Below, one piece after another: positions 25,868 through 34,038 of a stretch of 45,891 nucleotides of DNA. Origin of the DNA: a bacterium (GTDB lineage Bacteria > Patescibacteriota > Minisyncoccia > Phycocordibacterales > Phycocordibacteraceae); assembly GCA_023269085.1 (NCBI GenBank), contig JAHFML010000002.1:129266-175156 (forward strand). Direction: 5' to 3'. Every line of letters begins with the position of its first letter. Within the stretch, counting starts at the first letter, position 1. The position numbers were made by a program, and so were the translations under genes. A model generated the notes under the pieces. The model ran no database searches and was not told the DNA's origin. It was given only the letters and a program-made list of their open reading frames with translations.

Positions 25868-26431
25868 ATGAAAATCAGAAAAGATACCTGGCATTACCAA
25901 GCATTCGAATTCACCTTCCTCTTCAGCGACAACGACGTGCCCGATCACACGACGTTGCCGCGATACTGGGTACGCATCGGCGTGATGTCTCCCTTCGTCG
26001 CTCTGGCACTTGTTCTTCTCACCGTCTTTTGGTTGGTGACTATGGTTGTCGGCAATCTCGTCACCATTCTTACCGGCTGGGGTCTCTTCGTCTCCTTTTG
26101 TAGAGGTCGCATCTTATTCCAGGTAAGGGAATTCGATCTGATTCAACTCAAGATAAACGATGTGGAAGTGGTCTTTTCCTTCAGACTGGTGGCGGCAATC
26201 GTGTGGACAATCGTTCTGTGCTCGTATCTAGCATACCGATTCCCTCACGAGGCGTGGTTAGTCATGCTGATTGTCATGGCTGTCGCATGCATCGCGGCAC
26301 TCGTTTACCAAGTCATCACTCGCATGGATGCGTACGAAGAACGTGCCCAGGCACGCTTCACCGAACAGCATTGGGACGCTGAAGCGAGCGATGAGTCTTT
26401 TCCTCCAAATGTCATCTCTTTCGAGCCGTAA
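25868..26431 (+). CDS. Orphan membrane protein (SD-led cassette)
   Basis: 187 residues. Two pairs of membrane segments (about 40-75 and 105-150) flank a loop with F-C-R-G-R-I-L-F-Q-V-R-E-F-D. The C-terminus is acidic and ends F-P-P-N-V-I-S-F-E-P. No family is recognised. The start at 25868 is chosen for its AAGGAG site; the frame is open for 21 codons more upstream. Promoter, leader, SD and terminator make it a monocistronic unit of the same design as the genes at 6341, 17579, 26531 and 34039. Confidence 0.68.
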   Translation: MKIRKDTWHYQAFEFTFLFSDNDVPDHTTLPRYWVRIGVMSPFVALALVLLTVFWLVTMVVGNLVTILTGWGLFVSFCRGRILFQVREFDLIQLKINDVEVVFSFRLVAAIVWTIVLCSYLAYRFPHEAWLVMLIVMAVACIAALVYQVITRMDAYEERAQARFTEQHWDAEASDESFPPNVISFEP

Positions 26432-26446
26432 TCTGGCTTTTACCCG

Positions 26447-26476
26447 AAAAGTCCCGCTCGCGCGGGACTTTTGTTA
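26447..26476 (+). terminator. Terminator of the 25868 gene
   Basis: AAAAGTCCCGC (26447-26457) pairs with GCGGGACTTTT (26462-26472) around TCGC. Confidence 0.82.
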
Positions 26477-26491
26477 TAAAGCAAGAAATTG

Positions 26492-26500
26492 TGCTAATCT
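26492..26500 (+). promoter_or_regulatory. Extended -10 promoter of the 26531 gene
   Basis: TGC-TAATCT (-10 at 26495-26500), with a possible TTGTTA -35 at 26471-26476 (18-bp spacer). Leader of about 24 nt with GGAG at 26521-26524. Confidence 0.6.
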
Positions 26501-26530
26501 GCTTCTGGAGTTACTTACCTGGAGATTGCC

Positions 26531-26782
26531 ATGCACTTCGAAGAAATGAGTCCTGAAGATCTGTACGGGCTTGGAAAGCAAATTGCCGAATTAGCCAAGA
26601 CTCGCCCAGATATCGTGCATCGAATGTTTTTGGGAATGCATCACGGTTTCCAAGAGCGGAGAGAACATTCGCTTGGGCGAGTGCTTGAAATGCTTTGGCG
26701 GCACGGCACCTATGATGTTCCAGAGAGTCTAAAAATTCCTTTCGAGCCGTTATCGTCTGCCCCATCTGGTTCAAAAGGGTAA
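26531..26782 (+). CDS. Orphan small protein (SD-led cassette)
   Basis: 83 residues, soluble and helical, with several His and Met (M-H-F-E-E-M at the start, M-F-L-G-M-H-H-G-F in the middle, M-L-W-R-H-G-T-Y later). No known motif. GGAG lies six bases upstream of the ATG, and an extended -10 box and a dedicated terminator bracket the gene. The histidines could bind metal, but there is no recognisable site. It is adjacent to another cassette of the same design. Confidence 0.62.
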   Translation: MHFEEMSPEDLYGLGKQIAELAKTRPDIVHRMFLGMHHGFQERREHSLGRVLEMLWRHGTYDVPESLKIPFEPLSSAPSGSKG

Positions 26783-26788
26783 TTTTCA

Positions 26789-26823
26789 CTAAGGCCTCGC
26801 GTTCGCGCGAGGCCTTAAAAATT
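26789..26823 (+). terminator. Terminator of the 26531 gene
   Basis: A perfect 12-bp stem (26789-26800 with 26805-26816) around TTCG. A and T runs flank it. Confidence 0.8.
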
Positions 26824-26832
26824 TGTTATCCT
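26824..26832 (+). promoter_or_regulatory. Extended -10 promoter of the mnmA operon
   Basis: TGT-TATCCT (-10 at 26827-26832), six bases before the mnmA ATG. Confidence 0.6.
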
Positions 26833-26838
26833 GAATAT

Positions 26839-27840
26839 ATGGATGTACGGGGCAAGAAAATATGGGTCGGGATGTCGGGGGGCGTAGATTCGGCAGTGTC
26901 GGCGGCACTGCTGCAGAAGGCTGGTGCCGAGGTGACGGGCGTGTTTATAAAAGGCTGGTACCCGAGCGGGATGCCGTGCACGTGGGCCCATGAGCGCCGC
27001 GACGCGATGCGCGTCGCGGCGCGTCTCCATATCCCTTTCATCACGCTCGACGCGAGCGCGGAATATAAGAAGAGCGTCATCGACTATATGCTCGCCGAAT
27101 ATGCGGCGGGCCGGACACCGAACCCGGACGTTATGTGCAACAGGGAAGTGAAGTTCGGCGCGTTCTATCGCGCGGCCAAGAACGCGGGTGCCGACGCTAT
27201 CGCGACCGGGCACTACCGGAGTGGCGAGAAGGATCAAACCTACTTCCTCTGGGCGGTGCCGCGGGAGGTACTCGCCGAAACGATCTTCCCCGTTGGCGAG
27301 ATGGAGAAGAGCGACGTGCGGAAGCTCGCAACACGATTCAATATCCCCGTTGCCGCGAAGAAGGATAGTCAGGGCGTCTGCTTCTTGGGGCCGGTCTCGC
27401 TCGATGAGTTCTTGCGCGCCGAGTTTGGCGAGGCGCGCGGGCGGGCGATCGATGAAAAAGGAGAGGTGATAGGCGAGCACGACGGGGCTCTCCTCTCGAC
27501 GATCGGTGAGCGCGTCGCGCTCCGCGATGCCTCGCCCGGCCCGTGGTTCGTCCTTGCGAAGGATGTCGAGAAGAATGAACTCACGGTGGGGAAGGTGCGG
27601 GGGGTGCGCGCGAGCGAAGCGAGCGCGACTATCTCTTTTACCGATGCGAACTGGCACGCTGATCTGGCGACCACGGTCGAGGCGCAGTATCGCTATCGCG
27701 GCCCGCGCCTCGCGGGCCGCGTCGAGGATGATCGGTTTATTCCCGCCGCGCCACTCCCTGAGTCGCCTGCTTCCGGGCAGTCCATAGTCTTCTACTCTGC
27801 CACCGGAGCTCTCGTCGGAGGTGGTATCATTACCGCATGA
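26839..27840 (+). CDS. mnmA: tRNA-specific 2-thiouridylase MnmA
   Basis: 333 residues (typical 360-370). It makes the 2-thio group of the wobble uridine 34 in tRNAs for Lys, Glu and Gln, using ATP and a persulfide sulfur. PP-loop S13-G-G-V-D-S18; the catalytic pair is C100 (P-D-V-M-C-N-R-E-V-K-F) and C181 (D-S-Q-G-V-C-F-L-G). The C-terminal beta-barrel domain ends in G-G-G-I-I. An 11-bp palindrome lies in that domain. The start follows a -10 box by six bases. It is the first of five coupled genes, and its stop overlaps the next start by 4 nt. Confidence 0.96.
   Translation: MDVRGKKIWVGMSGGVDSAVSAALLQKAGAEVTGVFIKGWYPSGMPCTWAHERRDAMRVAARLHIPFITLDASAEYKKSVIDYMLAEYAAGRTPNPDVMCNREVKFGAFYRAAKNAGADAIATGHYRSGEKDQTYFLWAVPREVLAETIFPVGEMEKSDVRKLATRFNIPVAAKKDSQGVCFLGPVSLDEFLRAEFGEARGRAIDEKGEVIGEHDGALLSTIGERVALRDASPGPWFVLAKDVEKNELTVGKVRGVRASEASATISFTDANWHADLATTVEAQYRYRGPRLAGRVEDDRFIPAAPLPESPASGQSIVFYSATGALVGGGIITA
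27697..27721. repeat. Possible in-frame palindrome in mnmA
   Basis: CGCGGCCCGCG and CGCGGGCCGCG, a perfect 11-bp stem around CCT, within a variable loop of the C-terminal barrel. The architecture matches the other elements, but it is pure GC and could be chance. Confidence 0.45.
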
Positions 27841-28256
27841 TCAACCGGCATTTCAAAATTGTTACGGCACTCATCGGGTGCATCATTCTCGCGAGCTTCT
27901 TGGTGTCGGTGCTCCATACCCGCGATAATGCTGAAAAAGCAAAACCCGTTGCTGTCGTTCTATCGATGCCGATACCCTCAGTCGCGCTGCGTGATACGTA
28001 CAAAAAAGGCACCCATGCGATTACCGGTTCTATCGTCGTCCCCGATGCCTGCACGACCCCGACGGTCATCGCATCTCTGCAAGGCGCGACTTCGACAACC
28101 GAGAGTATTCTCATTGCAGTCTCGTTCCCGCTCGATACCGACATCTGCCTCGAGACCCAGACCGCAGTGAGCTTCAAGACGACGCTCGTCGCGCCCGCTG
28201 GTCTGCCTATCACGGCCACCGTCAACGGCACTCTCGCCACGACCACATCGCTATGA
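27837..28256 (+). CDS. Membrane-anchored exported protein, unknown
   Basis: 139 residues. An N-terminal signal anchor (about 8-25) is followed by an external domain of about 105 residues with beta-type alternation and two cysteines (P-D-A-C-T-T-P, D-I-C-L-E-T), probably a small Ig-like fold held by one disulfide. No family is recognised. The start overlaps the mnmA stop (ATGA) and the end overlaps the next start (ATGA), so it is translationally coupled on both sides. Confidence 0.72.
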   Translation: MINRHFKIVTALIGCIILASFLVSVLHTRDNAEKAKPVAVVLSMPIPSVALRDTYKKGTHAITGSIVVPDACTTPTVIASLQGATSTTESILIAVSFPLDTDICLETQTAVSFKTTLVAPAGLPITATVNGTLATTTSL

Positions 28257-29122
28257 CGACCAACCCGATTATCATCAAGGCGGACGGTTCGCGAGAAGAG
28301 TTCCAGCCCACGCGCCTTACTGCCTCGCTTATTCGAAGCGGTGCGGGCGAACATACGGCTGATCGCATCAGCAAACAAGTGACCGCCTCAGTCGTGCCGG
28401 GCATGAGCTCACGCGAGATCTACACGCGCGCCTTCTCACTCTTGCGCAAGGAGTCGCGACCAATCGCCGCGCGCTACTCGCTCCGGCGTGCGCTCCTCGA
28501 GTTTGGTCCCTCCGGCCACCCCTTTGAAGATTTCGTCTCACACCTCTACCGTGTCGAGGGTTGGGAGGTCGAGACCCGCAAGATTATGAAGGGGCATTGC
28601 GTCTCGCACGAGGTCGACTTCTACGCCACGCATCCGGGGCAGAACGTCTTCCTTGCCGCCGAGCTGAAGTATCACAACGACCCGAATTATAAGACCGACC
28701 TCAAGGTCGCGCTCTATGTGAAGAGCCGCTTCGACGACATCTTCGCCTGCGATAAGGACTCGCGCACCTGCCCGATCGACCGCGGCATCCTCGTGACGAA
28801 TACGAAGTTTACTTCTGAGGCAGTCGCCTATGCCGAGTGCTCGGGCGTCGAGCTCCTCGGCTGGAGCTACCCGCTCCACGACTCGCTTCTCATCCGCATG
28901 AGCCGCGCGAAGGTATACCCGATTACTACCCTGACCGGCCTCTCGCGCGGCGAGAAGCGGCTCCTTATCGACGCGGGCGTCGTCGCCGTCGACGAGATCG
29001 TTCGCGATCGCCGCAAGCTTGACGTGCTCCGCCTCACGCCCGAGCGCGTGGGCGTGCTTCTCGCCGAGGCAGAAGGGCTCCTCTCGCTCCCGGACATCTT
29101 GCACGATAGTATGATGCTATGA
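28253..29122 (+). CDS. ATP-cone and Mrr-like PD-(D/E)XK endonuclease
   Basis: 289 residues in three parts. Residues about 5-85 form an ATP-cone (I-I-I-K-A-D-G-S-R-E-E-F, then S-R-E-I-Y-T-R-A-F-S-L-L), the nucleotide-sensing module of ribonucleotide reductases. Residues about 90-200 form a restriction-endonuclease-like core with H-E-V-D-F and A-E-L-K-Y-H, the D and E-x-K of PD-(D/E)XK. The C-terminus resembles a helix-hairpin-helix segment (T-L-T-G-L-S-R-G-E-K-R-L-L-I-D-A-G-V). A nucleotide-regulated DNA cutting or repair role is inferred. No methylase is nearby, so it is not an ordinary restriction system. It overlaps both neighbours by 4 nt. Confidence 0.85.
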   Translation: MTTNPIIIKADGSREEFQPTRLTASLIRSGAGEHTADRISKQVTASVVPGMSSREIYTRAFSLLRKESRPIAARYSLRRALLEFGPSGHPFEDFVSHLYRVEGWEVETRKIMKGHCVSHEVDFYATHPGQNVFLAAELKYHNDPNYKTDLKVALYVKSRFDDIFACDKDSRTCPIDRGILVTNTKFTSEAVAYAECSGVELLGWSYPLHDSLLIRMSRAKVYPITTLTGLSRGEKRLLIDAGVVAVDEIVRDRRKLDVLRLTPERVGVLLAEAEGLLSLPDILHDSMML

Positions 29123-29598
29123 CCAACTCGCCCGTACTACCTTTCGTTGGAGGGTTCATGCTTGGACTTCTCTGCGCCGGCGCGTGGTTCAGTACGAAAG
29201 ATGCTTTGTTATTGCCGCTCTCTCCCTTCTCGTCTCGCGGACAAACGGCGACATCGACATCTCGAGAGACGCCCGACAGTGGCGCCGTATCCGTCGTCGA
29301 TCAGCCGGCAGGCCTGGCCGTTGTTCTCGAATCGCTCACGGTCCCACCACCTGGTGTCTGGGTCGCCGTCCGTGAAGTAAATGATAGCGATCTCGGGAAC
29401 GTGCTCGGTGCCCTGCACGCTACCGGTCCGCGAACGACGCTCTCCGTCCCGCTTCTGCGCGCGACGCTCCCCAGCCTGCGGTATGCAGTCGAGTTATATC
29501 GCGATGATGGTAATGACGCCTTTGATCTCATGACCGACAGCGTGTACGTCGACTTCGCGACCGGACAGCCGGTAGTCGCTTATTTCACCGCACACTAA
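29119..29598 (+). CDS. Exported protein with DUF7282-like domain
   Basis: 159 residues. A signal anchor near residues 8-24 is followed by a Ser/Thr-rich linker and a domain with the pattern V-P-P-P-G-V-W-V-A-V-R-E-V-N, L-G-N-V-L-G-A, V-P-L-L-R, then Y-R-D-D-G-N-D-A-F-D and D-S-V-Y-V-D-F. This fits the DUF7282 family as I remember it. The acidic D-D-G-N-D-x-F-D may bind calcium. It acts outside the membrane; its role is unknown. Its ends overlap or nearly touch the neighbouring nuclease genes. Confidence 0.72.
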   Translation: MTNSPVLPFVGGFMLGLLCAGAWFSTKDALLLPLSPFSSRGQTATSTSRETPDSGAVSVVDQPAGLAVVLESLTVPPPGVWVAVREVNDSDLGNVLGALHATGPRTTLSVPLLRATLPSLRYAVELYRDDGNDAFDLMTDSVYVDFATGQPVVAYFTAH

Positions 29599-29599
29599 T

Positions 29600-30382
29600 A
29601 TGGCTGAATTCAAGAAGGGCTATAACCCGAATCGCAGCAGCGACTGGAACTATGGCGGCAAGAAGTGGCGACTCTCGCGCTCAAAGATTGACCTCTTTAT
29701 CGAATGCCCGCGTTGCTTCTATCTCGACAACAAGCTCGGCACCGCGCGCCCGCGCGGCCCGGCCTTCACCTTGAACGTCGCGGTCGACACGCTTCTCAAA
29801 AAAGAATTTGATATCCACCGCGCCCGCGGCTCCCAGCATCCGCTCCTCGCCGCGTATGGCGTCGATGCCGTCCCCTATCAACATGCGCAACTCGATACCT
29901 GGCGCGAGAACTTCGAGGGCGTCGAGCACCGCCATGCGCCGACGGGGCTCACGGTCTCGGGCGCCATCGACGATGTGTGGATCAACCCCGTGGGCGAGCT
30001 CATCGTTGTCGACTATAAGGCGACCTCGAAGAGCGGCACGATAACCTCGCTCGCTGACTCTTCGTGGGAGGAGCAGTATCGCCGCCAGATCGGCGTGTAT
30101 CAGTGGCTCTTGCGGCAAAACGGCTTCACGGTCTCTGACACCGGCTACTTCGTCTATGCGAATGCGCGATTCGACAAAGAAGCCTTCGACGGCCAGCTCG
30201 AGTTCGAGGTAACGCTCATCCCCTGCGAGGGCTCGACCGATTGGATAGAGGAGACGCTCCCGCGCGTGAAGGCGTGTCTCGAGAACGACGCTATCCCCGA
30301 GCCCGGTGCCAAGTGCGAATTTTGCCCCTATCGCACCGCAGCGGGGAAGAAGCTCCTCGCGCTCCATCGAAGCAATTCTTAA
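29600..30382 (+). CDS. RecB/Cas4-like PD-(D/E)XK nuclease with Fe-S cysteines
   Basis: 260 residues. C36-P-R-C39 near the N-terminus and C239-E-F-C242 near the C-terminus form the four-cysteine cluster motif of Cas4/AddB-type nucleases. Between them are G-A-I-D-D-V, V-V-D-Y-K-A-T (the D-x-K of the catalytic core) and Q-I-G-V-Y (Q-x-x-x-Y motif). A role as DNA exonuclease or end-processing nuclease in repair is inferred. There is no CRISPR array or cas gene nearby, so a Cas4 name is not justified. It is the last gene of the mnmA operon, 1 nt after its neighbour. Confidence 0.86.
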   Translation: MAEFKKGYNPNRSSDWNYGGKKWRLSRSKIDLFIECPRCFYLDNKLGTARPRGPAFTLNVAVDTLLKKEFDIHRARGSQHPLLAAYGVDAVPYQHAQLDTWRENFEGVEHRHAPTGLTVSGAIDDVWINPVGELIVVDYKATSKSGTITSLADSSWEEQYRRQIGVYQWLLRQNGFTVSDTGYFVYANARFDKEAFDGQLEFEVTLIPCEGSTDWIEETLPRVKACLENDAIPEPGAKCEFCPYRTAAGKKLLALHRSNS

Positions 30383-30401
30383 TGGCGGGCATTACTTTTT
30401 C

Positions 30402-30410
30402 TGGTATAAT
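30402..30410 (+). promoter_or_regulatory. Extended -10 promoter of hicBA
   Basis: TGG-TATAAT (-10 at 30405-30410), seven bases before the HicB ATG at 30418. Confidence 0.78.
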
Positions 30411-30417
30411 GCCTAGT

Positions 30418-30672
30418 ATGGATACGAAGATTTCATTTGATCTGATTTTCGAACCGGAGAAGGAGGGTGGTTATACCGTCACCGTACCGGCCATCCCCGA
30501 GTGTGTCACCTACGGAGCATCATTTGAAGAGGCTTCTGGTAACGCGCGGGAGGCGATTCTCCTCTGTCTTGAAGACAGACATGAGAACGGACAAGCGCTC
30601 CCTGAGGAGGCGCCGCGCGCGGTATTGAGTTCCATCGAATTCTCACGAAGAGAGTTGCTTACCCATGCGTAA
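30418..30672 (+). CDS. hicB: HicB antitoxin
   Basis: 84 residues with the HicB core: F-E-P-E-K-E-G-G-Y-T-V-T-V-P-A-I-P-E-C-V-T-Y-G, then E-E-A-S-G-N-A-R-E-A-I and a C-terminal helix. It neutralises HicA. The ATG at 30418 is preferred to one three codons upstream that overlaps the -10 box. It overlaps hicA by 8 nt. Order is antitoxin first. Confidence 0.92.
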   Translation: MDTKISFDLIFEPEKEGGYTVTVPAIPECVTYGASFEEASGNAREAILLCLEDRHENGQALPEEAPRAVLSSIEFSRRELLTHA

Positions 30673-30868
30673 TACGGCGCGGCCAAAAGAGATTGTCGCG
30701 TATCTAGAACAGAACGGTTTTGTCTTTATACGTCAACGCGGCAGTCACGCTCTATATCGGCATGCAGATGGGCGTGGTACGGTCGTGCCGATGCATAATC
30801 GCGATTTGCCGATCGGCACGCTACGCAACATCTTCAAAAGAGCAGGAGTATCGATGGATGATTTCTAA
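30665..30868 (+). CDS. hicA: HicA mRNA interferase toxin
   Basis: 67 residues, canonical: I-V-A-Y-L-E-Q-N-G-F-V-F-I-R-Q-R-G-S-H-A-L-Y with the catalytic histidine in G-S-H, then T-V-V-P-M-H and L-R-N-I-F-K-R-A-G-V-S. It cleaves mRNA in the cytoplasm when not bound by HicB. It starts within the end of hicB. Confidence 0.93.
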   Translation: MRNTARPKEIVAYLEQNGFVFIRQRGSHALYRHADGRGTVVPMHNRDLPIGTLRNIFKRAGVSMDDF

Positions 30869-30871
30869 AAT
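30866..30871 (+). promoter_or_regulatory. -10 box of ung
   Basis: TAAAAT overlapping the hicA stop codon, nine bases before the ATG at 30881. Confidence 0.5.
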
Positions 30872-30880
30872 TTGGAAAAA

Positions 30881-31552
30881 ATGACCGTGAAGATCGAGCC
30901 GTCGTGGGAGAGCGCCCTGCAGGATGAATTCTCGAAAGAGTATTTCAAGAAGCTCACGGCTTTTGTAAAAGAAGAATACCAAGAGGGAAGTGTATATCCC
31001 GCGCCGCAGAACATCTTCCGCGCTTTTGATCTCTGCCCATTCGATAAAGTAAAAGTTGTTATTTTGGGGCAAGACCCCTATCACGGAGCAGGGCAGGCGA
31101 ACGGCCTCTCTTTTGCCGTGAATGACGGCGTGGCTACCCCGCCGTCACTACAAAATATCTTCAAAGAAATCGCGAGTGATTGGGAAGGTCGGACTCTCCC
31201 AAAAAGAGATGGCGACTTGTCGCGCTGGGCCGAACAAGGCGTCCTGCTCTTGAACGCGACCTTGACCGTTCGCGCACGCACGGCGGGGAGTCATCAGGGG
31301 AAAGGCTGGGAAGAGTTTACCGACGCGGTTATCCGCACGCTATCAGAGAACCGCGAACATCTCGTCTTCTTGCTCTGGGGCAATTATGCGAAGGCGAAGG
31401 GCGCGCACATCGATCGTGCCCGGCACCTCGTCCTCACCGCACCGCATCCTTCGCCCTTCTCCGCCGCTTCGGGCTTCTTCGGCTGTAAGCACTTCAGCAA
31501 AGCTAACGACTATCTCATCGCCCACGGCGAAGCGCCAATAGACTGGTCATAA
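30881..31552 (+). CDS. ung: Uracil-DNA glycosylase (family 1)
   Basis: 223 residues. It removes uracil from DNA, the first step of base excision repair. The water-activating loop G63-Q-D-P-Y-H68, F-L-L-W-G, and the C-terminal H189-P-S-P-F leucine-loop region are all present. The ATG at 30881 is used because it follows TAAAAT by nine bases; a TTG three codons earlier is possible. It is downstream of hicBA but with its own promoter. Confidence 0.95.
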   Translation: MTVKIEPSWESALQDEFSKEYFKKLTAFVKEEYQEGSVYPAPQNIFRAFDLCPFDKVKVVILGQDPYHGAGQANGLSFAVNDGVATPPSLQNIFKEIASDWEGRTLPKRDGDLSRWAEQGVLLLNATLTVRARTAGSHQGKGWEEFTDAVIRTLSENREHLVFLLWGNYAKAKGAHIDRARHLVLTAPHPSPFSAASGFFGCKHFSKANDYLIAHGEAPIDWS

Positions 31553-31561
31553 TCATCCGCG

Positions 31562-31567
31562 TATACT
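31562..31567 (+). promoter_or_regulatory. -10 box of the HD hydrolase gene
   Basis: TATACT seven bases before the ATG at 31575; leaderless message predicted. Confidence 0.65.
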
Positions 31568-31574
31568 TCGTCTC

Positions 31575-32156
31575 ATGAACCACACGCCACAGATACGAGA
31601 GGCTTTGCGCTTTGCCGCGCGCAAGCACCACGGCCAGTTGCGCATCGCGCACGCGGACGGCCCGATGCCCTTCATCGTGCACCCCTTTTCGGTCGCACTT
31701 CTCGTCGCTGAGGATGGCGCGCACGATGACGTCGTCACGGCGGCGCTCCTCCATGACACGATCGAGGACACTGCTACGACACGCGAGGAGCTCGCGAACG
31801 CCTTCAACGAGCAAATCGCGCTCTTGGTCGACGCTGTGAGCGAATGCAAAGAGCGAGACGGCCGCGTGCTCGACTGGGAAGAACGAAAACGCGATTATCT
31901 CATGCGCATCGAAGCGTCGAGCGTCGACGCGGTCGTGATCGTCGTGGCAGACAAGATCGACAATATCGAGAGCCGGATCGAAGAGTACGAGCGTGAGGGC
32001 GAGGCATTCTTCGCTCATTGGTCGCAGTCGAACGACCTGCATCTCTGGTTCCATGGCGAGGTGCTCCGCATCGCGCAGGCGCGCATGCCGGAGCACCCGC
32101 TCACGCACCGCCTCGCGGAGACGCACGCCCGCCAGCTCGCCGTCTTTGGGAAATAA
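31575..32156 (+). CDS. HD-domain (p)ppGpp hydrolase-like protein
   Basis: 193 residues with the HD metal-site motifs of the SpoT/MESH1 group: R-K-H-H-G-Q-L-R near 16-23, F-I-V-H-P-F-S-V-A, A-A-L-L-H-D-T-I-E-D-T, and V-V-A-D-K-I-D-N. In SpoT-type enzymes these residues bind Mn and hydrolyse (p)ppGpp. There is no synthetase, TGS or ACT domain, so it would be a stand-alone small alarmone hydrolase. Other phosphohydrolase substrates are possible. Confidence 0.85.
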   Translation: MNHTPQIREALRFAARKHHGQLRIAHADGPMPFIVHPFSVALLVAEDGAHDDVVTAALLHDTIEDTATTREELANAFNEQIALLVDAVSECKERDGRVLDWEERKRDYLMRIEASSVDAVVIVVADKIDNIESRIEEYEREGEAFFAHWSQSNDLHLWFHGEVLRIAQARMPEHPLTHRLAETHARQLAVFGK

Positions 32157-32177
32157 TTTGCGGCCGCACCGCAGTAT

Positions 32178-32186
32178 TGCTATTGT
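32178..32186 (+). promoter_or_regulatory. Extended -10 promoter of pepF
   Basis: TGC-TATTGT (-10 at 32181-32186), seven bases before the ATG at 32194. Confidence 0.6.
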
Positions 32187-32193
32187 GCACAGT

Positions 32194-33942
32194 ATGAAAA
32201 CTGAATGGGATCTCTCGCTCCTCTGTTCCGGCCTCGACGATCCTCGCATCGAACGAGATCAGAAGCAGGCTGACAGAGCAATCGCCACGTTTGTAAAAAA
32301 ATATAAGAAGGACAAGAGGCATCTCAAGAATCCTGCTGCACTCGCAATCGCGCTTGCCGATTACGAGAAGCTTATCGGCCTCTCCGCGGCGCGGGCAAGC
32401 TACTACACATGGTTCCGCAAAGAGCTCAATGTCGAGGACAAGGCTGCTGAAGCGCTCGCGACGAAGCTCGACGAACGCGGCACGAAGCGCGGCAATACGA
32501 TGCTCTTCTTTGCGCTTGAGCTCGGCCGGCTCCCGAAAGCGACACAAAAGAAGTTCCTCGTCGCTCCCATTCTCGCACCCTATCGATACTGGCTCAAACA
32601 ACTCTTCGACACGGCGAAATATGATCTCTCCGAGCCGGAAGAGAAGATTATCTCGCTTCTCGGGAGTGTCTCGTATGATCGCTGGATCCAAGCGACTGAA
32701 AATATATTGAACAAGAAAACCGTGCGTCACAAAGGTCGGGATCTGCCGCTCCCCGAGGCGCAGGCGATGGTGCAGAATCTCCCGACTCCTGAACGCCGCG
32801 CTCTTTACAGAAATATTCGTGACGTATACGAGAGCGTCGGCGATGTCGCCGAGAGTGAAATCAATGCCATCTACACGAGTAAGAAGATCCAAGACGAACT
32901 CCGCGGCTTCACGGCCCCTTACGAGGCGACGATCCTTGGTTATCAGAATGACCCGAAGAGCATACTCGCACTCGTTGATGCGGTCGCGAAACGAGAATCC
33001 ATCGCACACCGCTTCTACGAAGTGAAGCGCCGATTATTGAAAGAAGAGAAGCTGACCTATGCCGATCGCGCCGCGCATGTCGGCGCTATCAAGACGAAAG
33101 TTCCATTCGACAAGGCTGTCAAGATCGTGCGCGAGACCTTCGGTTCGCTCGATCCGCAATATGCCGATATCTTCGATCGCCTGCTCAACAATGGTCAAGT
33201 CGATGTCGCGCCGAAGAAAGGGAAGTCCGGCGGTGCCTTTTGCGCCGGTGGTGCCAATGTGCCGACCTTCGTCCTCTTGAACCATATAGACAATTTCGAA
33301 TCGCTCAAGACGCTTGCGCACGAGATGGGACACGCGATCCATACCGAGCGCGCGAAGAGTCAACGACCGCTCTACGAAGGATACCCCATATCGACTGCCG
33401 AGACAGCGAGTACCTTCTTCGAGGCGGCGGCGCTTCATCGCGTTATTGAATCGCTTCAGCCCGAAGAGCGCGTCATCGCCCTGCACGACACGGTGCAAGA
33501 CAATATCGCTACCGTTTTCCGTCAGGTCGCCTGCTTCCGTTTCGAACAAGCGCTCCACGCCGAGATTCGACGTGATGGGTATGTGCCGAAGGAACGCATT
33601 GCAGAGATCATGAACGAACACACCGCCTCGTATCTTGGTCCGGCCGTCGAGCTCGAACCGAGCGACGGATACTTCTTCGTTACTTGGAGCCATGTACGCC
33701 GATTCTTCTATGTCTATACCTATGCCTACGGCCAGCTGATCTCGAAAGCGTTACTTGCAAAAGTAGAAAAAGATCCGCACTTCATAAAAAAAGTCGATGG
33801 TTTCTTCACCTCAGGCGAGAGCAAGTCGCCCTACGACATTTTCAAATCCTGCGGTCTCGATACGAAGAAGCCCGATATATTCCTCGATGGACTCGCGAGC
33901 ATTGAGCGCGATGTCGCCGAGCTCGAACGCCTCACGAAATAG
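32194..33942 (+). CDS. pepF: M3-family oligoendopeptidase (PepF-like)
   Basis: 582 residues. Zinc metallopeptidase that degrades oligopeptides in the cytoplasm. The zinc site H376-E-M-G-H380 is followed by a third-ligand region T-A-E-T-A-S-T-F-F-E. The N-terminal half is the family's helical lid. Length is normal. The start at 32194 follows TGC-TATTGT; the frame is open upstream into the HD gene. It has no Shine-Dalgarno sequence and no obvious terminator. Confidence 0.94.
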   Translation: MKTEWDLSLLCSGLDDPRIERDQKQADRAIATFVKKYKKDKRHLKNPAALAIALADYEKLIGLSAARASYYTWFRKELNVEDKAAEALATKLDERGTKRGNTMLFFALELGRLPKATQKKFLVAPILAPYRYWLKQLFDTAKYDLSEPEEKIISLLGSVSYDRWIQATENILNKKTVRHKGRDLPLPEAQAMVQNLPTPERRALYRNIRDVYESVGDVAESEINAIYTSKKIQDELRGFTAPYEATILGYQNDPKSILALVDAVAKRESIAHRFYEVKRRLLKEEKLTYADRAAHVGAIKTKVPFDKAVKIVRETFGSLDPQYADIFDRLLNNGQVDVAPKKGKSGGAFCAGGANVPTFVLLNHIDNFESLKTLAHEMGHAIHTERAKSQRPLYEGYPISTAETASTFFEAAALHRVIESLQPEERVIALHDTVQDNIATVFRQVACFRFEQALHAEIRRDGYVPKERIAEIMNEHTASYLGPAVELEPSDGYFFVTWSHVRRFFYVYTYAYGQLISKALLAKVEKDPHFIKKVDGFFTSGESKSPYDIFKSCGLDTKKPDIFLDGLASIERDVAELERLTK

Positions 33943-33957
33943 CGTCTTCGCGCTTCA

Positions 33958-33986
33958 TTGCGCGCCGGCTTGAAATATCGTATATT
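33958..33986 (+). promoter_or_regulatory. -35/-10 promoter of the 34039 gene
   Basis: TTGCGC (33958-33963), 17-bp spacer, TATATT (33981-33986). Predicted leader of about 45 nt with AAGGGGA at 34026-34032. Confidence 0.65.
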
Positions 33987-34038
33987 CCGCCTAGACGCAT
34001 GGCGGGCGCCATGTGATGATTTTTCAAGGGGAACCATC

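Noticed and set aside
29600-30382. Calling the four-cysteine PD-(D/E)XK protein Cas4
   Set aside because: No CRISPR array or cas genes are in the window; motif order fits the broader RecB/AddB-like group equally well.
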